This document shows positions 12,997 through 26,146 of a stretch of DNA of 64,000 bases, piece by piece. The notes below the pieces were generated by a model that made no database searches, was not told where the DNA came from, and saw nothing but the letters and a program-made list of their open reading frames with translations. The DNA comes from Rhabditoides inermis (lineage: Eukaryota; Nematoda; Chromadorea; Rhabditida; Rhabditidae): the NCBI GenBank assembly GCA_963966185.1, contig CAWZYM010000156.1, positions 160,472 through 224,471 on the forward strand, read 5' to 3'. Position 1 is the first letter of the stretch, and every line of letters starts with the position of its first letter. A program made the position numbers and the translations under genes.

Positions 12997-13557
12997 TGTT
13001 GAGGTGTACACTGAACGAAGGAACATGTCTAATCAGCTTATATACGACTGATAACAATGTTTCAAGTTGAATCAAAACACGATGCGGCGAAAACAAAACA
13101 AAAACAAACAAAACCCACAAAAAAAGGAATTACTCACTACCCCCACCGAATGACGAATATGCTCTATTTCACAGAAGCATGATTCAACGGTAAAAATCGT
13201 AATTTATCACCCATAGTCTCAAATAATCAATATACAATGGTGGCGCTTCAACAGGAATAAATACATTACCCAAATGGAAAAAAAGTAGCTGGCGGTAGAT
13301 TACAAATGGGAGAGCGAGCACCCAATCTAGAAATAGCGCGTGAGAAATGGAAAAAGGGAGTGGGTGGAGCCAATACGACACAGAGACAGCGCCCCCTCTG
13401 CTCCTTCCAATAACAGAGAGAAGAGAAAAGACTTGAGTATACGGCACATGGAGAGACACACAGACACTGGTATCACAGCAGCGACAATCAAATAAAACAA
13501 AAGGCAGGAAGGGATACTGGAGTAATAATGCGAGGTGACTAGAAGAGGTGGAATGGC
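12997..13557. other. short interval between EDEM3-type gene and PSS gene
   Basis: About 560 bp lie between the EDEM3-type stop and the PSS start on the same strand. A TTCAG acceptor at 13011-13016 precedes the PSS ATG by 14 nt. No other gene is visible. The interval could be a promoter or an operon spacer. Confidence 0.5.
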
Positions 13558-16500
13558 TCAGACGACGTGGCAGTGGAATCTGCCGTCGTCTTCGCCCGCG
13601 CATCGCACAGTGGTGATGTCTCCCCTGAGGAGAGTGTAGACAGAGGGATGAGGCCGCACCCGAGACAGCGCCCGGATGGCCGCTATCGACTCCTGCAATG
13701 CAACTCGTGGTGGCCTTATCGCACATGCAACTAGATACCTGCACTCACACATGTACATATGCTGATCCCCTTCCTCTGCTTACCTGCGCAGGCTCGGCTT
13801 GGACGTTGAGACCGAGGGCAGAGTAGCCAGCGGCCCTCATCACGTTGGAGAACGCAGCCCTCTCATTGTGGGGGTGGAATTCGAGGAATGGAGACAGAAG
13901 AGACACGTGTCGCTCAACGACCTAAACACAACACTGGTCATTTAAATCCCCAAAACCCATTGGTTCATTTCACCTCCCAGAAAGTACTACTTCATTTTCT
14001 AGGATCTTTTATCTCCTATACATCTGACCATCAACGCATCGCCTGTGCATCTGTCATTTCTCTCACTTCCCATAAAATCACTCCACAACCCCTTATCCCT
14101 TCCCATTCCCAGTCCGAATGATGGCGCGACTACAGGCGACCCACTCTACGATCAACGACAATCGACAAACCCACTGATACGCTGATAAGTGATAACAAAG
14201 AGACACAACACCACAAGCTAATCGTCACTCACTCACTCACTCACTCACTCACTCACTCACTCACTCACTCACGGAAAACCACTACACTACACGATTACTT
14301 GAAAAAAACATACTACAGATATTTCAAATAAAATTAATTAAATAATCTAGAATAAATGAGTAGACCGCCAATCAACCTGTCACTGCCAAACAAATCGCCA
14401 AAAAACCGCTAAAAAGCTCCACAAAAAAACTCTCCATCACTCACATAAAAAACGCTAAAACTATGCATCACAACATACTAACATTAGTACAAAATCTCGA
14501 ACCATAAATCACCCTCGTCATATTCTTCTCAGAACACAAATGAACCGACCGCCTGGTGCTGTAGCGGCTCGCTGTCGACGGTGACTGGGCCGAATCGGAA
14601 GCGGAACACCACCACTCCCTCCACTCCACTCACTTCCAGCAAGGCGCCGTCCGAGACATCGCACACTGACTGCAAACGACTTTTTCAAACAAGTACTGGA
14701 CATAGCTCCGGCATCATATATACTCTGTTCAAGTACATTATCTCTTTCGTTTTGCAACTTGACTCCGATATCCACTGCTTGCTACACGGTTATCATGTCC
14801 TTTCTCGCATTCATCACTTTGTCGTGAGCATGTCCTTGTCTCTCTCTCTTTCTTCCCACTCACCGCACCTCACTTCTCCACCGGCTGCCGCTCTCGTCCC
14901 CACCACTGCGCATGAACTGCTCGAACACCGCGTCTGAAAACACAATCTCTCTCTCCCCTCCCTTCTCCCTCTCCCCCTCCCCCCCTTCCCCTCTCCTCTC
15001 CACCCACCAGGATTCCTCGGCGTGTGTCCCATCCTGACTCGCACCGCCCTCTTCGTCTCCCATCCATCTTCCACCAGCCGCACCAGTTCACTGAAACACA
15101 ACAAACATGTTTCACTCCCCCGTAAATAGTGATGTCATAACGAACGAGCAATAGATTTTGATAGACCATTTTGATAAAGTTCGCCCGAAGTGCCCAGACC
15201 GCGGAGAAGATGTTACAAGAACTCGCCGACGCGAGCAAGGAGACGGGGCTGTTGATCAACACGGAGAAAACGGTGTGGATGAGCAACACGGAAAGGAGAA
15301 AGATCAAGTTCGAGGGAAAAGAGCTGCAGCGGGTCGACAACTTCAAGTATCTGGGACGACGGCTGTCTTTCGAGAAGGCTGCATCGCCGGAGATCGACAA
15401 AAGAATCTCGGCGGCTTGGGGCGCCTTCGAACAGAACCGACAAATGATGCGAAACAGAAACATGCCAATGCGAATGAAAAGAGCGGTCTATCACACACAT
15501 GTGCTGCCGCTTTTCTTGTACGGAACGGAGTCATGGAACCTACTGAAGACCGACGAGGACAAGCTATCAGTGGCACAGCGGAAGATGGAGAGAATTATGT
15601 GCGGAATAACACTCAACCACCGCATCCGCAACGAGGAGCTGCGTAGGAGGACGAGGCTCAAGGATATCGTAGAAGAAGCAGCAAAGCGAAAATGGAAATA
15701 CGCATGGAAGATGGTGCGTACGGACAAGTGGGGAACAAGGCTGATGGAGTGGAGAGGCCCACCAGACAAGAAGAGGAGACAAGGAAGGCCGTACAAGCGA
15801 TGGCAAGACGAGTTCAGGGACGCGATGCCGGACAACGGAAGGTTGAAGGGGGAATGGATACGAGCGGCGAATATGGATTATGATACTTGGATGATGAATT
15901 TACCGGCACATTGATTTCATCTTTACAGTCATTGTATATTTGTCACATTGTTGATTCCGGCAGTAATAATAAATAAATAAATTTTGATAAACGTGTAACA
16001 AATCACCCCCTTCCCCCTCTCTCCCTCTCACCGTCCCTCCAGGTGATATAGGAATGCGACGGGTATGTGAATGTCGTCCTCGCTGTTTGCATCGCCGCTC
16101 ATCGCAAAGGGGGGAGACGCGGCGGCAGAGCTACCCACCTCGTGGTCTGCAATCGACCTCCGTCACTCAGGCATTGTACGTTGTAATAGTTCGACTTGAA
16201 TGCGAGCATTGTTCCATGTCTCTTCTATGAAATGTTCCAGAATCACTCTCTCAATGTGTTCAACAATCTTTTTAGAAACTCATCAACCAGGAAGGCACAG
16301 TCAATATTCCATCTGAATACGTTTCACACAAAACCACGGCATGGATACAATAACCAATACGCGTCATATAAACTACTCACCCACAACAATCACACCGATC
16401 GCGCCTCTCTGCTGGGCGAATCGGACCTGCAAACATTCTTCCCTCTCTCCCTCCCTCCCTCTCTCTCTCCCTCCCTCTCTCTCTCTCTCTCTCTCTTCTC

Positions 16501-18451
16501 CCTCCCACCTTCTCCTGGAACATGCATCCTCCCCTCAGCACGACCACCACCCGCCCCCTCACTCCTCCTCCATTCACGAGGGGCGAACACGCGTCTATTG
16601 GCTCAGCCAGCATCACTTCTCCCGTTACCTGTAACACATACAGGTTACTTGAATCATTTGTAACACTTTCTTTCCGCAAAGTGATAAAATACTCACATCA
16701 TCTAGCCAAATACAGAATATCAAGCTATTGATCACTCAATATCTATATCACAAAAAATATCTCAAAAATTGATGCATCTACATCACTCAATTGCTATCAA
16801 ATACTACTAATCACTAGAATTCAGATGCAGCACGAATTATTCACCGCAATACTATACAACATCAACAACACTAGAAACATAAAACAGGCGTCTTGATCTC
16901 GCAACGTATTTCCTTTCTCCAACCATATACTCAGCCCACCTGTTTCTCCCCGACCAGCTCGGGTCCGAACTGTGCGGGGGCGGCTGTCCACACCACTCTG
17001 CCCCACCAAGGAGACGACACCACCTGCACCACGCGGTCGTTCCGCACCACCTCCGACGCTGAAACACAAGCATGAACTCGCAACTGGAAAATGGGTCATC
17101 TGGCGGCTGAGCGCGTGGCGGCGTGGAGATTCTAACTATATCAACCACATTCCGACTCGAGATCTGTCACCTGATTCCCTCACACACCATGTTCCTTCTC
17201 CAGCTTCTTCGCCAGCTGCACCATCTCCGCCATGAATTCGAAGCCCCACTGCGCCATCGAAGGAGACAGCGCCTGAAATAACACTGGTCTATACTGTAAT
17301 GTTGTTAGCTCACTATTCTGCCCTCCCATTCACAAACCATTCATACCATAAATACAAATTTATCTTTCAACATATATAACATCACAATATCATACATTAT
17401 GCATATACAAACCTATATACAATTTCAAGGCGGTGAGCACAAAAGCAAAAGCAACAAAAACATCACAGTCCACACAATCACAACTCGTAGCATGAATCGA
17501 TGTTCCTACCCCGTCTCCCTCCTACTCCTCCTTCTCCTTCTCCCCCTGCTCCTCCTCCTCCCCGCTTCTTCTTCTTCCAATCAGCCGGTAGGCCACAGTG
17601 GAGACACACAGAATGACGGCAGTGGACGCGACGAGGATGACCCATAGGAGAAGGACGAGGAGTACGAGTGAGATGAGCTGTGTGAGGGCGGCTCGGCTGG
17701 AGACGATGCCGACAGGTGCAAAGGGGGCCGTCGAGCCATCCTCCTCCACCAGACATCGCAGCAGGGCGCCCTGCAAGCACACACAGACATGCACCGCTCG
17801 CGTACGAGAGACCCCCGGCCACACCCCCCACACACCCCCGATACCAACACAAGGGCCACGCAGCGAGCGGGCATGCCAGTGCGTGTGCTTGCTGCCAGCC
17901 AACGCAACAAAGGAAACTAATCAATGACCGATCGATAAGTGGCACTCACGTTGGCTGCGTGGTGTGTGAGCTGCATGCGTCCGTCCTGCTGTATCTCAAT
18001 GTCTATGCCCATCTCGCGCAGCTGTCGCAGATGCTCCTCGCTCCCCGATGAGAACGCCCACGCACGAAGACGCTCGGAACTGCAGACAAACCGGATAACA
18101 ACTCGTACTGCCAAAATTCAAAATGACAACATCTCCGTTTCACACACTTATCCAAACCGAAAACAACAAATGGCCAACAATCTACCACAAATCCTGCAAT
18201 CACAAATCAGATCGTTATAATGGGACCAGATCCATAGCGAAGAAAACCATTGGATTGTGTATTGAGATCCTGTATAAAACTTTTTTTGATTTGATAGTGG
18301 TTAGATGGCAATAAACAGGTAACGCACGGTTTGACACACTGTGCTCCTCCCCCTCCAGCCTGCATGTGAGAATGCTGCTGCTGCTGGAGGTTCAACAGCT
18401 CCTCCAGAATAGACTGCGTGCGCTCCCTGAACAACACATTCTCATCTCATC

Positions 18452-18515
<64 letters not shown>

Positions 18516-20684
18516 GTGACACATATCAAACCTCCTCCATTTGTGACAAAGGCTTTGTCTGTCCCTCCCTCCCTTCCTCCCTCCCCTCTCTCTCCCCACC
18601 TTATGATGCCTGCGTCCTGTGGCTTGGCGGTGGCTGGCTGGTGTCCGGCCGGGTTGGCCGCCCTCATCCGGCCCCTTCCCGCTGCCTCCACGTCTGCCGG
18701 CGTGATCACCATACGACGGAACGCATCCTGCAAGGCACGCATCAACACTGTCAACACTGTCTCTCTCGGCCACACATTCTACGCTTCATCACATATACTA
18801 ACCAACGCATATCAACATTCAGTAATCCTGTACGGAAAAAATTACAAAACAATAACTCATCGCAATCACTGATCCATAATGACTATTCTACGTTTCAACA
18901 CTAACACTACTTCATGCATAGCGGCGTCTATTCAATCTCGTCTACGTTTGGTTTTGTGATCCCTCAAATTCCTACAGCATTGAATGGACAACATATCACC
19001 ATATCACCATCCCTGCCGCGCACCTTCTCGTCCCCCTCCTCCATGTCCTCTCCTATGCTGAGTGGCAGGAAGTGCGCCTCCGTCGTCAACACGTAGCGGT
19101 CGGGGTCGAACGGCAGCTCGTCCTACAATCAATCACTACATCACTCAGCAATTATGCAACGACCTCTCACGCACCCGCAAAACAAGAACTAATACGCAAC
19201 ATATCACACTGTCTCTGTAAGAATCGGACGAAGTGGTTACTAGGAGCTATGTCAGCGCACATAAGGGTTATCAAAGGTCCTCTACAAGATGCAAAAAGTC
19301 GTTTTTGTCAAATATGCAAATTTGGCCCATTAAGGGACCACTACCTCAAATCGGTCAGTTTTTGTCCAAACACTTCAAATAAGGACTCGTTCGATTCCTT
19401 ATCCGATTTTAAGAACTTTTTCATATACTAAACTTTTCGAAAAAATCTGATTTGAAAAAGTTATGACCACAAAAACGAAAAATTTGCATATTTTCAATTT
19501 TTATAAGTATGTTCCGGTCCGAAAAAACAAAAATGAATTACACCATTAGAAAGAGCGTTTTATGTTTAGTTTGCATGATTTTTAACACAAAAATCGATTG
19601 TACCGTCTTTCGCCATCCAGACGATTGAAAGTGGTCCAGACAGCAGAAATGGGGCTGTGTGAACGTTTTCATGTTATATCAATCCGAAAAAAAACAAAAA
19701 CCAAATACACTTTCAGAATCTACGTATTTTGTTTCGTAAATGAGCACGTTTTCACGAAAATCGATTGCACTGTCTTTCACACCCTTATGTGCGCTGACAT
19801 AGCTCCTAGTAACCACATGCCCGAAAAGTGATCGATTCTTACAGAGACAGTGTGATATACAGTTCATATCTCATTCAGCATAGCACAAAACTAATAACTG
19901 AAAGCTACCCACTTTCTCGGCAAAGATCATGTAGAGATACTTGAACGTCTCCGACAGCACAAATGAGTCCATACTGAATGGGAAGAATTACGATGTACAG
20001 TAGACTCGTACTTTCATAATCACTTCAATATAAGACAAATCATTCAAAAAAACTAAATCACCTATTTCTTTCCAGATCATCATCTACGTTTCAATGTTCA
20101 CACGACTAGCCATGTATAGTTGATTTCACCAAAACAGTTGTTTTTGACAGCTAAACAGCTAAACACTATGAATCCCAATTAAAAACTCTAACAAATCACA
20201 TCACCTACGTTTCTCACAATCCACAAGTATTCAAAACCCCAATTGAAATGAATGCGATGAAAGATTGCCCATCCCGGAACAATAACTCACCGGTCTTCGT
20301 GGGACATGGTGCGGATGTCCCTCACTCCGGCGAAGCCACACTTGACACGCACATTCTCATTCAGACTGTCCATCACCTGCAAATGGGGGATAAGAGAGAG
20401 GGAGAGAGAGGGAGAGGGAGAGAGAGAGAGAGGGGAGAGAGACGCACCTGCTTGGCCACCTCCAGATAGTGTTCGTCACCGGTCGCCCTGTACAGGAAGT
20501 ACGTGCTCTCGATGAACTCCGGTCGCAGCGGGTGCTCCGCCCAGTGAACCTGCAACAATCACACATATTTAGTCATAAGTCATACGGCTCTCAGTCACAA
20601 CGGATTGCCCAAACATAATTCAGTCACATACCAAATTCGCGTGAAACATAGCGTACCTGGTGCGGCATACTCGCGTCACAAATG

Positions 20685-20727
<43 letters not shown>

Positions 20728-21751
20728 CCTCTCCGCTCACCTGGAAGTCGTGTGTGAATGCCTCCGGGAGGAACTGGTGCTTCTTCACCACCTGGTACAG
20801 CATCTCGTGCATCTCGATAGCCGAACGGAGATCGCCCTTCAGAACCTGAAACCAATGACTTGTCCTTTATAACGCAAAAATCCTACAGTTTCGAACTCTA
20901 CCTCTAGCTCTTTGCAAATTTTCATTTTCAGAGACAAAAATCGAAGCAGCAACAGCAACAGAGAGACTTCTCATTTCACTCGCGCACCTGTAGTCCTGGC
21001 CAGAATGCGAGTAGGGCGTCCATGAAGCTGCGTGTGGCTACTGTGGGGCGGTGCATGTGCACGTCTACCATCAGAGGACCCTTGTTCACGTACCGCATCA
21101 CAGCAGAGTAGTGCTGAAAAGAAGGGTATGATATGTAAAAAGTGCATCAAAGATAAGTGAAAAACCGATATATTGACATTCACATTTATTAACTAGATCT
21201 ATGTTTCAAGCGTGTTATTAAACTCAGGAATATGATTTGGTACAATGGCCAATCGTTCGCCAGTTGCCTCACTCACACTCCCCAACATTGAAAAACTGAA
21301 ATGTACCACGCCCGTAGAATATACGCCGGCGGCAAATCGACTAAGTGATATCATCACTGTGATTCTGTGATAATCACATACTAAACCAACCGATACACAT
21401 AGTGCTCTTCATAGTGCAACCAAATTAAGAAGATATTTTTTTTTGTTTAGCCGGTTGAATCCGGGGTCCTCCTAGTCGAGAACAAGATAGGGTTCTTGGA
21501 TTACGACGACGTCAGCAGAGGTAGTTGGGTTGGTTGGCGTCGGACGTCTTGAACTCCGTTCTTGAGTCCGTAGATGGTGCTGTGACGCCTTCTGGCTACC
21601 ATGAGAGTGGATTGCCACACCACAGGGGCTTGGTGAATTTCGCAAGAATGGTTGACTCCGAGGGGGATCGAACCAGCGACCGTGAGATTGAGAGACGAAC
21701 GCTCTATCCACTGAGCCGCGCCCCCGGCTCAGTGGATAGATATATAGGACA

Positions 21752-21801
<50 letters not shown>

Positions 21802-24043
21802 ATATAAACGAGCTAGGTGAGTTGGAAGTGATACTCTTGCCAGTGACGTACCTTGTTGAACCTGTCGAGGTAGTTGGAATCCCCGAGAAGGATAAATGCC
21901 TTGAGACAGTACTCATAGTACGAGTCGATACCCGCACCGATCCCGGAATCTGGAAACAACTGTATTCGAAAACAATGATAGTTTGTTGCACTCTGCAAGA
22001 GAATTGATTCACATCACAACACACCCACCACGAGGTTCTAGCACTGTGAAGCACAAAATTAGCATGATAACTTTTTATCCCCACTCCCTGCCGACCCATT
22101 TCATCTCTCTCTCTCTCTCTCTCTCCCTCCCTCCCTCTCCCCTCACCTCTCCGCACCCAGTCCCCACTGTGCACATTGAGCACCGTTCCCATCAGGTCGC
22201 TCGCCCTGTGTCGATGCGCCCACAGAAAGTCCATCCCCTTTTTCGCCTTCTGCTCGTAGATCGGATCGCCAGTTAGCCTGCAAGGCAATCGATTAATCAA
22301 TATTATCCTTCCACAGGTAGCAATCCATATTAGAAAATAGATAGTTCCATAGTACGTAATCATCATTTATTCTTTATTCGCATTCCATTCGTCATTCCTA
22401 TCACCACGTCAATTGCCATATCAGTACCAGGCAACTAGGCTCTAGGCAGCATGATGGGAACTGGAATAAAAAAGTGCAGATGATCGGTGATCGCAGATAG
22501 TCAGATGGACACAAAGCAGAACACATAACACTGCCAAACTAGAAAAAACGACCTTCGACTGTTACTGTAGACAAATTCTAGAAGCATACCAATGTGAACC
22601 AGTACTGTCATGAATCCCCTGGAACTTACGAGAAAAAAAGAATACGTCAGTACAATCGCAACCATATGTTTCATGAGATCAACAAACGTAAACATAATAT
22701 ACATGTCCGATTCTTTTTGCCCACAGATCCTATGCTCAACCCCCCTCCACCCACCTGCTGAGTGCTGCCATTTCGAGCAGCATCGTGCCCCCGCACGCTG
22801 TGCACGTGTCCTTCTGCCTCTTCAGGTAGTCCTGCATACCGTGCCGCAGGTTGATCTGCAAGAGTTTATTAATTATAAGTTTCTGTGGAAATATGTTTTA
22901 CGAATTACATTCCTATTTTTGTGCTCCACAATTACATGGAGAGTTCTTTTTCCACTCACTCTACTGTACGGCAGTCCACTGGTCGTGTTGAACGCCGGCA
23001 GAAGACGGTCCGCGATCTGCACCGCCATCTGCAATCAATCGATAAATCGATATTCGATACGCGCATCGTACCTTGAGCAGCTGCTTGTCGCTGTACCACT
23101 GCATGCGGCCCTGTGTTCGAAGATGCTCCGCCATTACGTGGCCTGCGATTTGTTATGTATTGATTAGTTTATCGATCGATTGAGCCCACCTCCGAGCAGT
23201 CCTCCCAGCACACGGATGTTGGTCTCGAAAACGGAAACAACGAGATCCGCATCGAATCGTACCTGTAATACAACAATCAATCGATAGATTGATAGTGATG
23301 CGATTATGGCGGGCGGCTTCATCCCCCGAGCCCGAGATGACATTGAATTACACACCACTTCCTACCGCATAGATAATCACAAATCACAGCCGTTTTGCTC
23401 TAATGGATCAAGTTTCCCACGAGTAATCGTAATTCAATCGCATATCCATAGGGCCGAAATAGGGCATGTTACGGCCGCCAAAACAATAAAGGGCGAACAT
23501 GTGGATAAACATGATACCATTACACCGGCACTATAAAAACTACATATTGAGAACAAAGGGTATTCAATGTAGAAACCCACGTCATCAATGATAAGCTTGG
23601 CGGCGTGTTCGAATTCATCGAAAGCCCCGACCACGGCAAGAGTGTCGAGTGTGTCGATGAGGGTGAGGGAGAAACTGTAGTAAACAAGTAAACAACAATG
23701 TAAACATAAAAATAACCCTGTAAACAAATAAACAACACTGTAAACAAAGAAACAAACAAACAAGTGTCTCACTTTCCGAGCGAGTCGTCGACGTCGCCTC
23801 TGCTGGGCGTGACTCCGCGCACTCGGCCCCGACACGACAGCGGCATCAGCTCGTCCGCCGGATACGCGTACTTCATGTATGACCGGTAGCCGTGCATGAA
23901 CATCTCCAACGCTTGCTCCCTACACAATTTGGAAAATTATACAATGTATACACTTTTAATACTCACTTGAGCGCCTTCTTGTCGATCTTAGCCTGGCAGG
24001 CGCCGGCGACGCACAGCGCCGCGAACACTACCCGTATGAACAT
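13558..24043 (-). CDS. EDEM3-type ER alpha-mannosidase (GH47 plus PA domain)
   Basis: Predicted ER-lumenal mannosidase that trims N-glycans of misfolded glycoproteins to mark them for ER-associated degradation. The first exon (23967-24043) is a signal peptide, [20 protein letters not shown]47 motifs follow in order: [17 protein letters not shown] (23.6 kb), [16 protein letters not shown] (23.2 kb), [15 protein letters not shown] (21.9 kb), [20 protein letters not shown] (20.5 kb) and [14 protein letters not shown] (19.1 kb). These carry the catalytic acids and the calcium-site threonine. A linker (18.7-17.2 kb) leads to a protease-associated domain ([34 protein letters not shown]; 17.1-16.1 kb). 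More exons run to the stop near [13 protein letters not shown]. No KDEL-like signal ends the protein. Introns hold a SINE, a MITE-like element and an RTE fragment. EDEM3 identity is strong; not every small exon boundary was checked. Confidence 0.88.
14229..14272. repeat. (ACTC)n microsatellite
   Basis: About eleven perfect ACTC units in an EDEM3-type intron. Confidence 0.9.
15179..15980 (+). mobile_element. 5'-truncated RTE-like non-LTR retrotransposon
   Basis: Open frame 15171-15914 encodes the C-terminal part of a [40 protein letters not shown], and [18 protein letters not shown]. The 3' end is AATAATAAATAAATAAA. An 11-bp duplication ATTTTGATAAA flanks it (15168-15178, 15981-15991). It lies in an EDEM3-type intron in antisense to the gene. 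Confidence 0.92.
17522..17770 (-). CDS. candidate alternative terminal exon with TM anchor in the EDEM3-type gene
   Basis: An exon-like block lies in the intron between the linker exon ending at 17950 and the exon starting at 17272. It opens behind a TTGCAG acceptor, is in phase 0 like the normal next exon, and reads 82 codons to a stop. It begins [19 protein letters not shown], then has a long hydrophobic helix ([20 protein letters not shown]) and a basic/acidic tail ([13 protein letters not shown]). Using it would replace the PA domain and everything after with a single membrane anchor. No clear AATAAA is visible downstream, which weakens the case. RNA evidence is needed. Confidence 0.55.
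   Translation of the reverse strand, partial: GALLRCLVEEDGSTAPFAPVGIVSSRAALTQLISLVLLVLLLWVILVASTAVILCVSTVAYRLIGRRRSGEEEEQGEKEKEE
18457..18512. repeat. CT dinucleotide microsatellite
   Basis: Uninterrupted (CT)n, one of the longest of more than twenty such tracts in the window. It lies in an EDEM3-type intron. Confidence 0.9.
19201..19858. mobile_element. MITE-like non-autonomous DNA transposon
   Basis: 658 bp bounded by inverted repeats. The outer part ATATCACACTGTCTCTGTAA is identical; after a small indel the repeats continue through TACTAGGAGCTATGTCAGCG to CACATAAGGGT. No transposase is coded. The target duplication is ambiguous (TA is possible). It lies in an EDEM3-type intron. Confidence 0.82.
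21437..21737 (-). mobile_element. tRNA-derived SINE, family 1, copy 2
   Basis: Nearly identical to copy 1 over its full length. The tRNA-like end is followed by an inverted copy of its own first bases, so CTATCCACTGAGCC and GGCTCAGTGGATAG face each other (about 21704-21738). AGATAT at 21431-21436 and 21738-21743 may be the target duplication. A TA microsatellite follows. It lies in an EDEM3-type intron. Confidence 0.88.
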
Positions 24044-24616
24044 GATCAGTGAGTGGCCATGCGACTAGAAAGGCAAGAGAAGGAGGGACGTGGAGGTGGA
24101 ACGGGTGTCAGCTGACAGGGCACTGCTCGATTCAGCGTCGCCACGTCACCCCGTCCACGAGATTATACCGGCTGCAATGCAAGTGTATGATACTTCGATA
24201 TGTTATCGGTATAAAATATATAAAAAAAAACACAAACAACGAGAATGGTGAGAGAGAGGGAGCAATAAAGGATATCGATCGATCCAAGGCCAGCGGAACA
24301 CTGGGCGCTAAATGCGAGAAGAGAGGCGGGCGAGCGGAGCGTGGCGGACTGGTTTGTAGCCGACGCCGGATAATTAGCTATAACAGAGAAGCATCGCGAA
24401 AATCAATCTAATAACCACAGATAAACACATTAAATACAAAAAAAAGTGCATTTGACAATATATTTGCGTAACAATACATTTGCGTATCGTAATTTGCACT
24501 TTTCGTGGTGCGGAAAACACCACAATGTGAGGAGAGACAAAGAACATTATCGTCTATTTTGAAGACTACTGAGAGCAAAACAATAACGGTGCGTCATTGC
24601 GTTGTGTCTGTTCGGG

Positions 24617-25085
24617 ATGTGCGGCGGTCGGGTGCTGGTGCGGCGGCGGAGGGAGCTGGAGAGTGACATGGACACCGACGAGCAGAGGAGACGAGACAAA
24701 CACACGCTCATAGCAACTGTCCTCGTCACCACTGGAGTCGGTGCGACATAGTCCCTCTCTCTCTCCTCTCCCTCCCCCTCTCTCTCATCCCATGTCTACG
24801 TCTCCCTTCAGTGTTCAGTCTGGGTGTGGCCGTCTACCTCGCGTCTATGGACGAGTCACTCATGCCGTATCCAGAAGGTGGGGTAGGAAGAGCGAGGGAG
24901 GGAGGGAGAGAGAGAGAGGGAGAGAGAGAGGGAGAGAGAGGGAGGAGTTGTTTGCAGTGAGCGGCGTGGAGTGGAACCCGATGTTGCGCAAGGCGCCGTT
25001 CCTCTACAAACTCATGTACCAGCAGGACCCAATCCACATCATATTCGACCACCAAGACCTGAGGAACTACACCGAGTTGGTACGG

Positions 25086-25138
<53 letters not shown>

Positions 25139-25618
25139 TCCCTCTCCCTCTTCCTCTTCCTCTCCCTCTCCCCCTCTCCCTCTCTCCCAGGGACCAGGAT
25201 GGGGGATCGAAGCTTTATTGCACGGATGCGCCCGCCGCACGCTAGCGGAGCGCCCACATAACTGATGCGTATGAGAGACAAGATACGGACCACATGCCGT
25301 TTACGACAGGGGTCGGGGTCATTGGTCCCGCTAGAGAGAGCGGTATATCAAGAGATTACAGTGATCGATAGCGCGGGACTGACACGTATTTGCGTCTAGC
25401 CAAATTGTCAGAAAGTCTTTCAGGTGGTCTCGACGTTCTCTCAACGAGACCACCCGTTTCCCATTCGACTGCTCGATCTCTCCCATATTACGAACAAGAC
25501 TCACACCCTATGCGAGGAGTATGCGAGGCTCATTCCATTCAGGAAACCAGGGTTCAATGTATTCATCGTTGGGTGAGCGTCTCTACCCCCTCCCCCTCTC
25601 CCTCTTTCCCTCTTTCCC

Positions 25619-25649
<31 letters not shown>

Positions 25650-25807
25650 TACCTTTCTCTCAGGTACGGTGACTGCTTCGATGTGGCTACGGAAAAGATG
25701 CAAATCGATGGGTTCTTCGGCTACTTCTTCGTGAAACATCGCGAGAACTACACGAACGAGATGCAGATTCATCACAAAAAGACATTGAACCATGACTGTT
25801 TAGTGAG

Positions 25808-25865
<58 letters not shown>

Positions 25866-26104
25866 CCCCTTCTTTCTCACTCAACACACATACACAGATA
25901 TTCCACTCTCACGAGGAACGTGATGCGAATCGCGAAACTCAGCTGTATATTGTTGCTGATTCAAAGTCAATGTCCTGTAAAGACGTGAGTGTGGCATGCT
26001 ATCATGTAATCACTTCACGATTTCCAGAAGCTCGAAAAGGACCTCAAATGGTTTCTTGTGATGCACGAGAAGCGAATGTACAAGATAGACACCGATGGAA
26101 TTGT

Positions 26105-26146
<42 letters not shown>

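Noticed and set aside
13184..13744. 186-codon ORF between the EDEM3-type and PSS genes
   Set aside because: It overlaps the last EDEM3-type exon in another frame and has no domain or splice support.
25190..25265. Extra exon in the two-TM gene (reads GPGWGIEALLHGCARR)
   Set aside because: It has a good acceptor but hits a stop in the required frame and has no clear donor; the flanking exons join in phase without it.
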